Shown: in pieces, positions 22,099 through 32,486 of the stretch
Layout of the letters: each line of letters starts with the position of its first letter
How positions within the stretch are numbered: position 1 is the stretch's first letter
Source: Notospermus geniculatus
Taxonomy: Eukaryota > Nemertea > Pilidiophora > Heteronemertea > Lineidae
NCBI GenBank assembly: GCA_002633025.1
Contig: NMRB01001275.1
Location: forward strand, 74,089 to 138,088
DNA length: 64,000 nt
Direction: 5' to 3'
The notes under the pieces: model-generated
What the model saw: only the letters and a program-made list of their open reading frames with translations
Databases searched by the model: none
What the model was told of the DNA's origin: nothing
Program-made: the position numbers and the translations under genes

Positions 22099-23080
22099 AA
22101 TACAGGGGTATTCACAAGACATTTTCTTTCAGTCACAGGTAGTTGGTGGGTGCATTGAGCTGTGGGAGTGCGTGTTCCTGGTGAACAGCCTTCATGGCTG
22201 ACTACACAAAAAATTGAGAAGGGTAATCAGGGTTTGGAACAAAACCTCAGTTTTCCATAAAGTGGGATTTACCTCATGATATACACGTTCGATTTCAGTC
22301 CAAATATTTCATTTAGTACAACAAAAAATAGGACAGGTCCTGTTGTGGTAATATTTTTTTGTAATAGAATATTTCATCAAATTTCCCGTTGCACACGATC
22401 CAATGTTTTAGTACAGAAATTTTATTACTAAAAATTGGACCGTGTACAACGGGCATTACGCTCTTGGACAACCAAACTTACATTCCCCATGTCAGGTAAC
22501 CCGCTGGTAAGCCCAGGTGTATGTGGCATTGCGTATGCGCGGCAATGGCGACCTCAGTGCAGACGCAGACGAGGCGACTCAAATAGCCTACATTCTCTTG
22601 ACACAGCAATCGTTCTGGTAACTACTAATTTTTGTATGGCATCATTGATAACTAATCGGATATTTTGTTTAATATTCAGTGTGTTTGGAATCGATGCGAT
22701 ATGCTATTATTACGACGGCGGTGATTGTCTCTAATTCGCGGGGATATTTCCCTTCGTCCATTTTGTAGTTTCCAGTGTTGGATTATCAGAGAGCACTCGA
22801 TCCTTCACTTCCGGTGATCAGGCGAGTGAATGATGACGTAGTTGGTATGCGCAGGGTGTAATGGTGGTTTCAAGGTAGGACGCTTAGTGTACATTACGAA
22901 CATTACCGAACGCTAGACTTCGGCAGCCTCGTGGGTCTGCCGAAGTTGAGCGTAAAAATTTTTGCATACCAGTCGGAGTGTAGGCCTATATCTGACCTGT
23001 CAGCTTAAATGACGAATTCTTATCAGGCAATTTCACTGCCGTTTTTCTAGCGGCGATCAGAGAGTATCAACTCCAACATA
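22099..23080. other. Intergenic with two small hairpins
   Basis: An inverted repeat with CCCGTTGCACACGATCCAAT lies at 22384-22452, and a hairpin with CTAGACTTCGGCAG / CTGCCGAAGTTGAG at 22910-22962. The 22730-22830 part has CACTTCCGGTGATC, an ETS-like word, but no adjoining gene can be shown. Confidence 0.4.
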
Positions 23081-23227
23081 AGGGAGGTTTCGAAATCAAA
23101 CGATAAACGTAAACGTAACAACTTCATTTTTGTACCGAAAATGCAATGCAAAATCTGGTTAATGTGTAGTATGAAAAATAACGTTGTCGTAAAGTTTTGG
23201 TTTATCGTTTGATTTCGAAACCTCCCC
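23081..23227. mobile_element. MITE, AAATCAAACGATAAACG family, copy 1
   Basis: Starts AGGGAGGTTTCGAAATCAAA and ends with the inverse of the same. Related copies: 44552-44701 and 59600-59899. Confidence 0.85.
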
Positions 23228-24015
23228 ATTGTCATAGATGTAGGCTACGATTTACCGCCAATTTCAAGGCATAACACTGAAGAGTAGGCCTAAATGTCGT
23301 CCACTGATTATAACACTGGCGTAAAAATAGACAGGGGTAAACATGGATACCCTGGTGATCAATATTACAAGCAAAGCAACTGCAGCAAATGGTTTCCGGT
23401 GTCCTGTTCTCAGATGGCCCATCACCATACACAATAATGCATTGATGGGACACACTGAGAATAAGATACGAGTCCAGAAACTGAAAAAGGCCATCAAAAT
23501 AACATGCATTTTTATTGGAGAATGCAGTAGAGTCGTGGTTCTGCAGCAGCAGCAGAATGAGGCCAAAAATATTCTTCCTGCTCACTACGACAAAGCCATT
23601 CCGACTCCACGTGCGCACTCGCGCGAATTTTAATCATCCTGCAATGATCGTAGGTTACCCGGTAATTACCATACTTTTATGTTTACAGCAACTCGGATGA
23701 CCCACCTTCATCTCAGGAAGTCCACAGCACTCTGACGATAAACAGAATTTCGAATCTAGCAACGCTTTCCACGAGTTGCAGGCTTTGGCGTCACACGTAG
23801 GCCTACGATGTAGTTATTGCACTCCACAGCCTGCAAAGATGGTACTGCACTTCATGTTAGGGTTTTAAGAGATGTGACATCATGCATGAATCATTGTTGT
23901 CTTGCTAGAAACATCCGAGAGATCTATGGGTGTTCTTCATTCAATACATTGTGTGTGTACTATTCATAGTTAGTGTTAGCCTAAGTGACATGCTTGTATT
24001 GTTGTTATGTATGTA
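23228..24015. other. Intergenic; ambiguous hydrophobic ORFs
   Basis: A minus-strand frame (23264-23566) translates to a hydrophobic, multi-span-like peptide, but an equally long frame overlaps it on the plus strand and no splice or start context singles it out. Not called as a gene. Confidence 0.3.
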
Positions 24016-24621
24016 CAGTCCTTCAAATAAGTAAATAGACACGTAAGAAAATCAAATTTTCTCAAAACGGCTGGTGTTAAGTCGATGGGGTTTGTCGCAT
24101 TTGATAGGACATTTTAGTTGTGCATCATGATATCTATCACTTGGAAATTTGCCATTTTATCTAATAGTGACTTTTGCTGATTTACAAAAGGTCCCCAAAT
24201 CGACTTTTTTGTTTCCGAAATTTTTCATGCTTTTTCTTGATTGGATGAATCACCATGGTGAAAAACCCACATCCCCATAAGTGTGACGAAGATATATTGT
24301 TTTAATTGGTGGGAAAATAGCATTTTTATGTCAAAAATTTCCACCTTTGTTGATCGACTTTGGAATTACTTTGGAGAAACCCCTGGTGATCTTCACCACT
24401 AAGCCTACTGAATTCGAAATATGCTGGTGTATTGAACCCTGCCACACATGACACAACTGATTTTGTGAAATGGCCCAATGACCATGTTGAAAGGTCTGCA
24501 ATTATAATTTAAATGGACGTGTTCGTTTCCAATGATTTGCAGACTACATTTTCCTGGAAGTGGAATGACAACCGACAGGCCTAGCTAGGCACATGAAAAC
24601 CCATTGGAATGAGTTGATGAG

Positions 24622-24732
24622 CAGGGCCCATATTCATAAACATACGTAAAACGTGTGATGCTTCTCTTTTGTGTTGAACAAAGGATAAGTATCACACTTA
24701 GACTTAAGCAGTTTTGTGAATATGGGCCCAGT
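24622..24732. mobile_element. Hairpin element nested in the above
   Basis: Arms GGGCCCATATTCATAAACAT and TTTTGTGAATATGGGCCCA, inner TAAGTATCACACTTAGACTTA. The GGGCC..TATTCATAAA terminus resembles that of 31252-31375. Confidence 0.75.
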
Positions 24733-24783
24733 TGTCTAGTAGGATGAGTCAGGTGAATAGTGTGTGTCGGGGGGGGGGGGGGG

Positions 24784-24818
24784 NNNNNNNNNNNNNNNNN
24801 NNNNNNNNNNNNNNNNNN
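24784..24818. other. Assembly gap of 35 N inside a poly-G run
   Basis: Thirteen or so G precede and about a dozen follow the N run, so the gap is a collapsed or unreadable homopolymer. Confidence 0.95.
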
Positions 24819-24844
24819 GGGGGGGGGGGGGGACGTTCAAGTGA

Positions 24845-25058
24845 ATATGGCGGAATTTCTTCGATATTCACTTATAACTCAACAAAAGCTTCCAGTCAAT
24901 ATAAAATGTGCCCCCAAATATGCGGGATAAAAAGTTGATTTGGGGACCTTTATGGCGGAATTTCTTTGATATTCACTTATAACTCAACAAAAGCTTCCAG
25001 TCAATATAAAATTTGCCCCCAAATATGCGGGATAAAAAGTTGATTTTGGGACCTTTTT
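24845..25058. repeat. Two-unit tandem duplication, about 105 bp
   Basis: ATGGCGGAATTTCTT through CAAAAGCTTCCAGTCAATAT to AAAAGTTGATTT occurs twice in a row with few differences, directly right of the poly-G gap. Confidence 0.9.
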
Positions 25059-25068
25059 TAAAGGGAGA

Positions 25069-25393
25069 CTCCACTCATCTTGTTAAATTTTGAATTTTTG
25101 AAATACCGGTAATACATTCAAATTCACTGATATCTGAAACATGGCATAATTTTTTAAAAACTTATCATTTTAACTGGATCCCAGGGGGACCATTGCATAG
25201 CACACATGATGTCATGTATGCTCAATGCATATTTATGAAGGTACACTCAATAGGCCTAGGCAGTCACAGTATTAGCCTATTCACTACAAAGGTCGTCAGC
25301 CTATTGACACCAGTGACATCACAATTCATGGCAATAGTCTACATGGATTGATAAAAATTCAAAAGTTTTCAATGAGTGGAGTCTCCCTTTAAA
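25069..25393. mobile_element. MITE, AAGGGAGACTCCACTCAT termini
   Basis: Terminal inverted repeats TTAAAGGGAGACTCCACTCA and its inverse near 25374-25393. Non-coding; inserted in the 24016-25560 element. Confidence 0.85.
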
Positions 25394-25810
25394 CAACAAA
25401 AGTCACTGTCAGATAAAATGGCAAATTGCCAAGTGGTAGATATTATGATGCACAACTAAATGTTCTATCAAATGCCTCAAACCTCATCGATTTAACACCA
25501 GCCGTATTTTGAGAAAATTCGATTTTCCTGTGTCCATTTACTAACTTATTTGAAGGACTGTACATGTAGACCCTACATGTACACTTACTTAACAAACGTT
25601 GAGACTCAGGCTCTCCTACGTCCAGTCAAACACCCGCGTTGAGTCCGGTGCAGGCGTTGGCCTACTCTCCCTTCGTTGCACCGAACAAAACGTTGGCGTT
25701 TGTTAAGGCTCGCTTATGAACTTTTACCTCACCTGGGGTGATCTATTGTCGTGGTGCACCCTCCGTCGTCGTCCATTCGCTGGTGACGTTTCGTAACCTC
25801 TGGGGTATTA

Positions 25811-26201
25811 GTGAGGTTTCGCAAATCTGACGATACACGAAGTACGAAATACGAAATTAGACCTCATTTCCATGACGTAATGTATTTCAGGAGATGGCTG
25901 GTACCACAAATATCGCCTGCTGCAAGAGCGTCTTTCAGCGTATGACGTTAGACCGATAGAGTTACGGTGTATATTAAACTTCGAAATTTATTTTTCGTTT
26001 CCACTTCGGACATACGAAGTGGAAATTTAAAAATTCAAGATGCACCATAACTCTCTCGGTCTTACATGATGTGCTAAAAGACGCATTGGCAGCAAGGGAC
26101 ATTTGTGGCACCAACCATCTCCTGAAACACATTACGTCATGGAAATGAAATCCAATTTCGTATTTCGTACTTCGCGTTTCGTCAGCTTTGCGAAACCTCA
26201 C
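25811..26201. mobile_element. MITE, GTGAGGTTTCGCAAATC family, intact copy
   Basis: 391 bp with TA on both sides. Two long complementary arms meet near 26010 (CCACTTCGGACATACGAAGTGG). It is the reference for the split copies at 13633-15461 and 50340-52167 and the copy at 15464-15846. Confidence 0.9.
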
Positions 26202-26209
26202 TATTGACC

Positions 26210-26825
26210 TGAAACTTACATACATGTATATACAACTAGGTCACCTGACCTAGGACACCAAGTTTCGGGCCGATTCGATTCTTGGCTTGGTGGCCAAAAC
26301 CAAAAATACAGAAAGTGCAATAACTCCTGAATCAATGACTGGATGATCTCCAAATTTTATCGTAGGTGTATCTAATGAGAATACATAACAAGATGGGTTT
26401 TTGATTTGACCTATTTTCCAAGTTCAGAATTTTGCCTCTTGGTGGACCGTTTCGTAACGGCTGGGGCTTTTGACCTGAAACTTGGTACAACCCGATGTCA
26501 GATGACCGATTTGATTATTAGCTTGGCCACCAGGTGGCCGAAATGAAACCTCAGTCCAATAATTCCTAAACTAACGACTGCAGATCGTCTCCAAATTTTC
26601 ATCATCGGTGCATCTGATGAGTGTAAATGACATGACTGTATGTAGTGGGGTTTTGATTTGACCTACTTTTCAAGGTCACACAGGTCAAAGTTTAAAATTT
26701 TGCCATTTGGTCCCACTTTTCATGGCTAGTGTCTTCTGACTTGATGTATACAGCAAATTTTCGTCCAATTGGACCCCTAATAATGGTTACCAAGCCGCCA
26801 TTTTGAAAAATGGACCGGCACATAT
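26210..26825 (-). mobile_element. GTGAGCT-type element, reversed fragment
   Basis: Reverse-strand copy of the unit seen at 7100-7440 and 16000-17100: GACACCAAGTTTCGG, GGTGGCCAAAACC, GACCTACTTTTCAAGGTCAC. Truncated on the right by the next element's target site. Confidence 0.65.
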
Positions 26826-26830
26826 GTCCT

Positions 26831-27223
26831 CAACCTCGTCCCCAGGGGTAGAGTTCGCTCAGACAACCTCCGACCACTCACTCACTAACCCCTGGAATCA
26901 GCTTTCGTGCTGCCACCTATACTTAGACCAAGATCTTTGGTCTAAGTGTAGGTGGCAGCACGAGTCAAAATAATGAACCTAACATACGTATCTTTGCTTT
27001 TTTAATTCTTTTTGCAAAAAATCTTCAAACCTTGATATAGGTAACCTTTTGATTTGATCCAAAATACATGTATTTTGAAAATTTGTTTGGGTATATTCTT
27101 GGGTATATTTTGACGGTTTCCCATCAACCAATCAAATGCGTTAAATCCAAAGCTAGTGTCAGGGGTTAGTGAGCGAGTGGTCCGAGGTTGTCTGAGCGAA
27201 CTATACCCCTGGGGACGAGGTTG
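26831..27223. mobile_element. MITE with 9-bp target duplication, copy A
   Basis: Termini CAACCTCGTCCCCAGGGG and its inverse. The 9-bp word ATATGTCCT stands on both sides (26822-26830 and 27224-27232). A central pair CCACCTATACTTAGACC / GGTCTAAGTGTAGGTGG forms a second hairpin. A 9-bp duplication is typical of Mutator-like elements. No ORF. Confidence 0.9.
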
Positions 27224-27232
27224 ATATGTCCT

Positions 27233-27554
27233 AAGGTGCGTCCACATTAGTTTTAGTCCGATCTCAGGCCAATCTAAACGTTTAGTCCGCATTAAACGTT
27301 CACACTCATATCATTTTAATCCGACCTCAGGCCGATCTAACGAGATCGCATCGCGATACGATCTCAGATCGATCCAGTTGGCACACAATACCGCTGGACC
27401 AGTCTGGCGAACAATCTGAACAACACACATGGTAGATCGAACTGACCAGCGCGGAGCTCTTGCGCATTTCACCCTGAGACGTTTACTTCCACTTCGGGGC
27501 ACTGGACAAAAGTTGTTCAGTTAAGCCAGTTGGCGTAAACGGGCGGTGTGGAAT
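27233..27554. other. Repeat-derived, TTTAGTCCGATCTCAGG words
   Basis: CCGATCTCAGGCCAATCTAA and CCGACCTCAGGCCGATCTAA are repeated with CTCAGATCGATCC, giving a loose hairpin-like structure. No gene. Confidence 0.4.
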
Positions 27555-27556
27555 TA

Positions 27557-27684
27557 GAGAGTTTTCGCAAAGCCCCCAAAACGCCAACGCGAACGCCAAT
27601 CCCATTGTTCGATGCCTGTCAGAGAACAGCAAACAATAGGATAGACGTTCGCGTCGGCGTTTCGGGGGCTTTGCGAAAGCTCTC
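27557..27684. mobile_element. MITE, GCAAAGCCCCCGAAACGCC family, copy 1
   Basis: TA-flanked, arms GAGAGTTTTCGCAAAGCCCC and inverse, then CAACGCGAACGCCAATCC. Other copies: 37400-37526 and 48293-48454. Confidence 0.9.
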
Positions 27685-28489
27685 TATCTGCGCAAGTCGA
27701 GGTCTACTGCCGTGAACATTATTCAGGTGGTTGAGCCATAACAGTAGGCCTATATAAAAAATTAGGCCACCATCATATACGTGTACACGCTTTTTGTGCA
27801 ATGATATGCATACCTGAACGCCGGTCATCTATGACTTCAATTGACGTGTTCGACGGACCCAGCTCCCGTTTGCGTAGATGAGGGCAGATTAGAGCAGGAG
27901 ACTGAAAATCCGGTCGATATGAAATCTACGATGTTGTCATCGCGAAGCTTTGTGTATTTTGAAAGTGTGATCGCAGGCAGCTGAATGTTCTTCACCGTTA
28001 TATATTTTCCATCAGCACTGAAACCAAAGTATTATTGGCCACGGTAGGTGTGGAAGAGAACCTCTATCCTTTTGTAATGCCACACAATGCACTTCACAAT
28101 CGATCATCAATTACAAATCGTTCGATAAAAACAGTGTCATTATATTGTGTGCAGAGACAAAAACGCCTTCACCGTTTGAAGAGTGAAAAATGAAACAATT
28201 TGCACAACAAAGAAGCTGGCGAAAACGGCATCCTTTAAAAACTGTGGAAAATGATTTAAATAATGCATCATATATCGGGTGGCCCAGAAAAAAACGATAA
28301 CACTTTTAAAATTAGAATATTCAAAAACGATTGTACATGTACCTATAACTTTGAAATTTTACAGGTGGTAAGATATGGATGTTTGACAACTCCACCCCAA
28401 ATTGCATGTCCATAGCATACAAACTGTGAAAATGACATTTTGAAAAATTTCGGTCAACGCCAGAAATGCCGGTCTGAGAAGAAACATCA

Positions 28490-28785
28490 GACCTACCTCA
28501 GTTCACATGAACAATGGTCAATGTGTCCACCCCCACCCCCACCCCACCCCCGTCTTGCTCGAAGACAGCAAGCGCTTCCACCCGGAAATAGAATTTCTTA
28601 TTTCTTCTAAGCTTATTTCTGCCCATTTCTCCCGAATTCTCCTCTTCATTTCATTTTTCGTGAATGATTTCGTCCGCCCTTCCTAAACCTTTTTCGAGAG
28701 ACTAATCCACTATGTTTCAAATCTGGTGGCTGTGGCGGCCACTCATCCTTCCTTATAAAGTGAGAAGTTGCCTCCTCCAGTTCTG
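28490..28785 (-). pseudogene. Mariner-like transposase C-terminal fragment
   Basis: The minus-strand frame contains HFIRKDEWPPQPPDL, which matches the DEWPPQSPDLNP-type block around the last catalytic acid of mariner-family transposases. After it come KRFRKGGR and, beyond in-frame stops, EEIRNSISGW-like residues expected near the C-terminus. The Asn-Pro of the block is lost and there are several stops. The N-terminal half was not found. Sits inside mariner-type termini, which supports the assignment. Confidence 0.6.
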
Positions 28786-28794
28786 AGTCTGTCT

Positions 28795-29112
28795 GCTTGT
28801 GTGTCTGTTTTTCGATTGGCGGAGTAATCTTTGTTCGGACGTCTCTTTTGCACGTGCTTCAGCTTTGCGAATAGCTTCTTTTGTTTTTTATAAACTTAGC
28901 AGGAATTATACCATTTTCAGATATTGGATATGGATTGCCTCCATTGTTTGGCTCTATTTGTTCAGTCTGAGACAGCATCCTAGAAGCTGCACGTTGGTTT
29001 GCCTTTCTTTTGTTGTCTTCTTCTAAACGTTTACTTGTTCAGGATTTTGTGAAGATCTGTATCGGCGCTGTCGTTCACGAGCCTTTTGACGCTTTTCTTC
29101 TATCGTCATTGG
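28795..29112 (-). pseudogene. Arg/Gln-rich basic fragment
   Basis: Minus-strand translation gives EEKRQKARERQRRYRSSQNP followed, after a stop and frame change, by KRLEEDNKRKANQRAASR. Such basic tracts occur in N-terminal regions of several transposon-encoded proteins. I cannot assign the family. Confidence 0.3.
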
Positions 29113-29249
29113 CATTTTTGGGATGCATTGTTACTCTATTCACGTAATCTGCTCACATCTCTTTTAACTTGGTGTCTCCGTGATCAATTTGAATGATTAT
29201 GTGCAGTTGCAAACGCTTACGTTCGATCTAGTAGACATTCAAATATCTA

Positions 29250-29592
29250 CTCTTTTAATGTCCAGTATACAATCAAAATACTCGTTTAATGTCCAGTAGA
29301 CAATCAAAATACTCGTTTAATGTCCAGTAGACAATCAAAATACAATGTACTTGTTTAACGTCCAGTAGACGACCAAAATGCTAGACAATCAATGCTTGTT
29401 TTACGTCCAGTAGACAATCAAGGCTTGTTTTACATCCAGGACACAACCAATGCTTGTTTAACGTCAAGTAGACAATCAAGGCTTGTTTAACTTCCAGTAG
29501 ACAATCAAGGCTTGTTTAACGTCAAGTAGGCAATCAATGCTTGTTTTACGTCCAGTAGTCAATCAATGCTTGTTTAACGTCCAGTAGACAAC
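29250..29592. repeat. Tandem array, about 30-bp units
   Basis: About eleven units built on TTTAACGTCCAGTAGACAAT with variable spacers (CAAAATACTC, CAAGGC, CAATGC). Non-coding. Confidence 0.9.
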
Positions 29593-29899
29593 ATGTGTTG
29601 TTTTTACTTCAAAAGAGGATAACTCTGTTTGTGTCACAGTTTATCACCTTTGGATCCAACAGGCCTAATAAGTGGACGAGGTATATGAACAATGTATTCT
29701 CGTATTGGTTTCAATGTAGATTAATAGACAGGTCAAAGGAACAGTCAAATACACTCTTCAAGAAAGCTGTACAGGTATAATTCAAATTCTTCAGCCTGGC
29801 TTTTTATACTGCTGTACTAAAAAGCCTGTACCTCAGTGACCAATCACGTTATTCACCTATGAATGGTCTGATTAAATGCTCAACGAACAAAAGGTTTCC

Positions 29900-30005
29900 T
29901 ACCTGGGAATGACTTGACCCAGATTGCTCATAACTGATATGTACCTCCCTCTGTCATTAGACTATTATGTCCAACCCAGTGAGCACATGGTCCATGGACC
30001 ATTTC
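29900..30005 (-). mobile_element. 5' piece of the GTGAGCT element, reversed
   Basis: Reverse complement of the start of the 6576 element: GGGAATGACTTGACCCAGAT through GAGCACATGG to TCCATGGACCATTTCATTTC. It ends exactly where the MADF fragment's frame stops. Confidence 0.7.
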
Positions 30006-30186
30006 ATTTCTTGATGTCATCAACCGTGCATTTGCTCTTTTCCTTGGAGACGGCCTCATGTACCTCTTGATAGGCAAGTTACTTCTTTACGCGATTGTGG
30101 TACAGTGGATCGTTGGTGTTGTATAGGATTGGACGAGCCCTATACGACTCTATGAGGATTTCCACTGCCGTCTGCGTCCAGCCCAT
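30006..30186 (-). pseudogene. MADF/Myb-SANT-like domain fragment
   Basis: From an ATG at 30186 the minus strand reads MGWTQTAVEILIESYRARP, then a block ending DPLYHNRVKK, a TAA stop, and in the same frame LAYQEVHEAVSKEKS. The order W..E....LIE.YR..P.LY....P.YHNR is that of a MADF DNA-binding domain, found in insect-type regulators and as the companion protein of PIF/Harbinger transposons. The in-frame stop and the abrupt end at a repeat mark it as a fragment. Confidence 0.6.
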
Positions 30187-30779
30187 GTTGCTGTTCACGA
30201 GGCCTGAGGCGCACTGTGGACTCTAGACCTACATGGCATTACAAAACCCTCCAATGTTGCATAACCACCGTTATTATGAAGGAGGAACTGACGCTTATTG
30301 AGTGCGTTCAACCCACGAACATGAATTCCATACCTTCCGTTTCTCTCACCCTGGTAGGCCTATTTCGTTTTGGTTTTCCAGTTGCGGAGGGCACTGTGGC
30401 TCCCCTTGGTTTTTTAACCTTGCCCTGTATGACTGCAGTAGCAGCTGCAGGGTCTAGGTTTTGTTTTTTCCTCCCTTTTCCCCCCTTTTTTTGCTCTAAT
30501 CCTCCTCGCCTTATTCTTCTCATTGCTCAGTGATTTGCATTATCCATTCTGTTTTTTCCTACAAATCTGGAAGTTGACTTCCTTTATATTCCTTTACTTT
30601 GTGTTGACCTTTGTGCATCTTTTCGCTTTGTTGCTTGTTATGTATTACACATGTAATTTTTATTAATTTATAAACTTTCTTTCAACCAAATGAAGCTCTG
30701 CGCCAGTTGCCTAAACTCTGGTCAGGCTGGGCAGCCATGCAGTTATTCAATCCTTTTCTTTCAGCTAAATTAGTTTCTC

Positions 30780-30990
30780 CTTAATTGTCCAGCGCCCACC
30801 CGTGGGACTTGGTCGCTATTCTTTCCTTAATTGCTTGTTTGTCTATGTAGTTCTGCATTCGGGTTTCAGCTCAGTCTTTTCTAGAGTTTCAGATTGTAAA
30901 GTTCCACTTGAAAAAGACCCCGGTTGGGGTCGAAAATTCGTGAATTCTGGAGATTGACTTCTTGCTTATTAACATTTGATTAAAAGTGCA
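30780..30990 (+). mobile_element. Retroelement 3'-tail-like repeat, copy 1
   Basis: Contains CACCCGTGGGACTTGGTCG, CATTCGGGTTTCAGCTCAG, the hairpin GACCCCGGTTGGGGTC followed by GAAAATTCGTGAATTC, and ends GACTTCTTGCTTATTA. Shared with 52555-52800 and, reversed, 50850-50922. Confidence 0.65.
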
Positions 30991-31079
30991 AAAGTTATGG
31001 GCTGATAAGTTGTGTTCCAGTTTTTTTTGGCCACCCGATATAGGCCTATGTACAATTTGTAGACGTGTCTTAGTCAATA

Positions 31080-31199
31080 GGGAGGTTTCGCAAGCGCCCG
31101 GTTTGGCCATACGACGACGTTTATCTTTTGTTTGGGTATACCCGCACAATAGATAAACGTCGTCGTAGGGGGCCTAACCGGGTGCTTGCGAAACCTCCC
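31080..31199. mobile_element. MITE with GGGAGGTTTCGCAAGCGCC ends
   Basis: TA-flanked, about 120 bp. Outer ends match the GGGAGGTTTCGCAAA group but the inner arms (ACGACGACGTTTATCT) are unrelated to the other families. Confidence 0.9.
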
Positions 31200-31251
31200 T
31201 ATTTACAAGGTGTTACGGCGGCGTCGGTTAAACCTGTGAATGATGGCTTAT

Positions 31252-31375
31252 GGGCTGGTATTCATAAAAGTTAGCAAATGCTTTTACTTAAGATTTGCAC
31301 AGCGAGGTCCAATGTAAATGCACTACAAAACTTGAAGGAAAAGCATTTGCTAGCTTTTATGAATATCAGCCATTA
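31252..31375. mobile_element. Hairpin element, TATTCATAAAAG arms
   Basis: GGCTGGTATTCATAAAAGTT with AGCAAATGCTTTTACTT on the left; AAGCATTTGCTAGCTTTTAT and GAATATCAGCC on the right. Loop about 50 bp. Confidence 0.75.
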
Positions 31376-31499
31376 TTGTATCCCTCGTCAAACAGCGCCG
31401 TCTATTGATGATCCTTCACCTTTTGCGCCAATCATGCCAGTGTTCAGCGGGTCCATACCAAGTTAACACTGGGGACGAGTGTATTTAGCAACACACAGC

Positions 31500-31890
31500 T
31501 GGACAATGCGAAAAAGTGTTAGGTGATGGTCACAGTCGATCATCATAAAAAGATAATCAGATTTTATTTTCACATGGAATTATGCCACTTTCAAACCTAG
31601 TGAACACTTTGATAGACCGAACACTGTCCTGATAAAAAATACTAGGACTGACGCAAGCAAATGCATATACACGTAGACTGGTACCCGGTCTTCTGGGCAG
31701 TGTTCGGTCTAGTGTAGAATGACGTCACTCGTCGGGAATCCGCCGTATTGATCATTTCCTTTCACCGGTCTTCGAATGCAAGCTGCCCAGAAGACCGGGC
31801 ACCAGTCTAACACTTTGACAGTGGATTACACGTTCTACTTAGGGCAATATAGTTCTTCAACACCACGTTTTTGAATCTGAGGCCGGATCA
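31500..31890. repeat. Left boundary segment homologous to 37945-38080
   Basis: GTGATGGTCACAGTCGATCA, TCACATGGAA, ATGCCACTTTCAAACCT and the later CTTCAACACCACGTTTT words recur on the far side of the receptor array. So the array is bounded by paralogous flanks. A hairpin (31672-31808, arms GACTGGTACCCGGTCTTCTG and inverse) has been inserted here. Confidence 0.6.
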
Positions 31891-31978
31891 CTGTGCTCCA
31901 TTCGGCACATCACAAACTCCTCGAGATCGCGTCGCGACGCAGTCTGTTGGATGATTGAGAAAAGTAGTCAGTCACACC

Positions 31979-32351
31979 CAACCTCGTCCCCAGGGGTATA
32001 GTTCGCTCAGACAACCTCGGACCACTCGCTCACTAACCCCTGGAAACAGCATTGGATTTAACGCACTTGATTGGTTGGCAGGTAACTGTCAAATATACCC
32101 AAGAACATACCCAAACAAATTTTCAAAATATTTTGGATCAAATCAAAAGGTAACCTATATCCAGGTTTGCTGATTTTTTGTAAAAAGAATTTTAAAAAAT
32201 ACGAGTAAGTATTTCAGATTAATTATTTTGACTCGTGCTGCCACCTATACTTAGACCAAGATTCCTGGTCTAACAACCGAAGTTGATTCCAGGGGTTACT
32301 GACGCGTCAGCCATATTGTCAGAAAGCGAACGACCCCTGGGAACGAGGTTG
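31979..32351. mobile_element. MITE with 9-bp target duplication, copy B
   Basis: Same termini as 26831-27223. The 9-bp word AGTCACACC is on both sides (31970-31978 and 32352-32360). At the equivalent place in the third receptor unit (near 35990-36005) the sequence CACTCACCACCAAAGG lacks the element, a paralogous empty site. Confidence 0.9.
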
Positions 32352-32486
32352 AGTCACACCCAAAGGATTGGGCGCCGCGGAAGTGTAGCGGCAAAGATTG
32401 GAACCAGGTAGGTGTACAGTATTCTGATGGCGAAGTTGGAGAAAAAAATACCGTATGTTTGTTAAAAACGTGATTAAATGGTATAT

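Larger units (their letters stand above)
24016..25560. mobile_element. Inverted-repeat element, CAGTCCTTCAAATAAGT termini
   Basis: TA-flanked ends CAGTCCTTCAAATAAGT and its inverse, with arms of about 175 bp running to GGCAAATT and AGTCACT. TA flanks and this terminus style fit the Tc1/mariner group; no transposase was seen. It hosts a hairpin (24622-24732), a gap and another MITE (25069-25393). Confidence 0.7.
28273..31040 (-). mobile_element. Mariner-type element, degenerate and filled by insertions
   Basis: Termini TATCGGGTGGCCCAGAAAAA (left) and the inverse TTTTTGGCCACCCGATA (right) carry TA at both outer edges, about 2.77 kb apart. A minus-strand transposase C-terminal fragment lies close to the left end, as expected. 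The interior also has a tandem array, an Arg/Gln-rich fragment, a MADF fragment, a reversed GTGAGCT-element piece and a retroelement tail. The orientation and the long internal load show an old element used repeatedly as a landing site. Confidence 0.6.

Noticed and set aside
23264-23618. Membrane protein on the minus strand
   Set aside because: Overlapping frames on both strands are equally long and the hydrophobicity follows base composition.
29250-29592. 30-bp repeats as a CRISPR array
   Set aside because: The repeats are diverged and head to tail; the in-between bases are themselves repeated.
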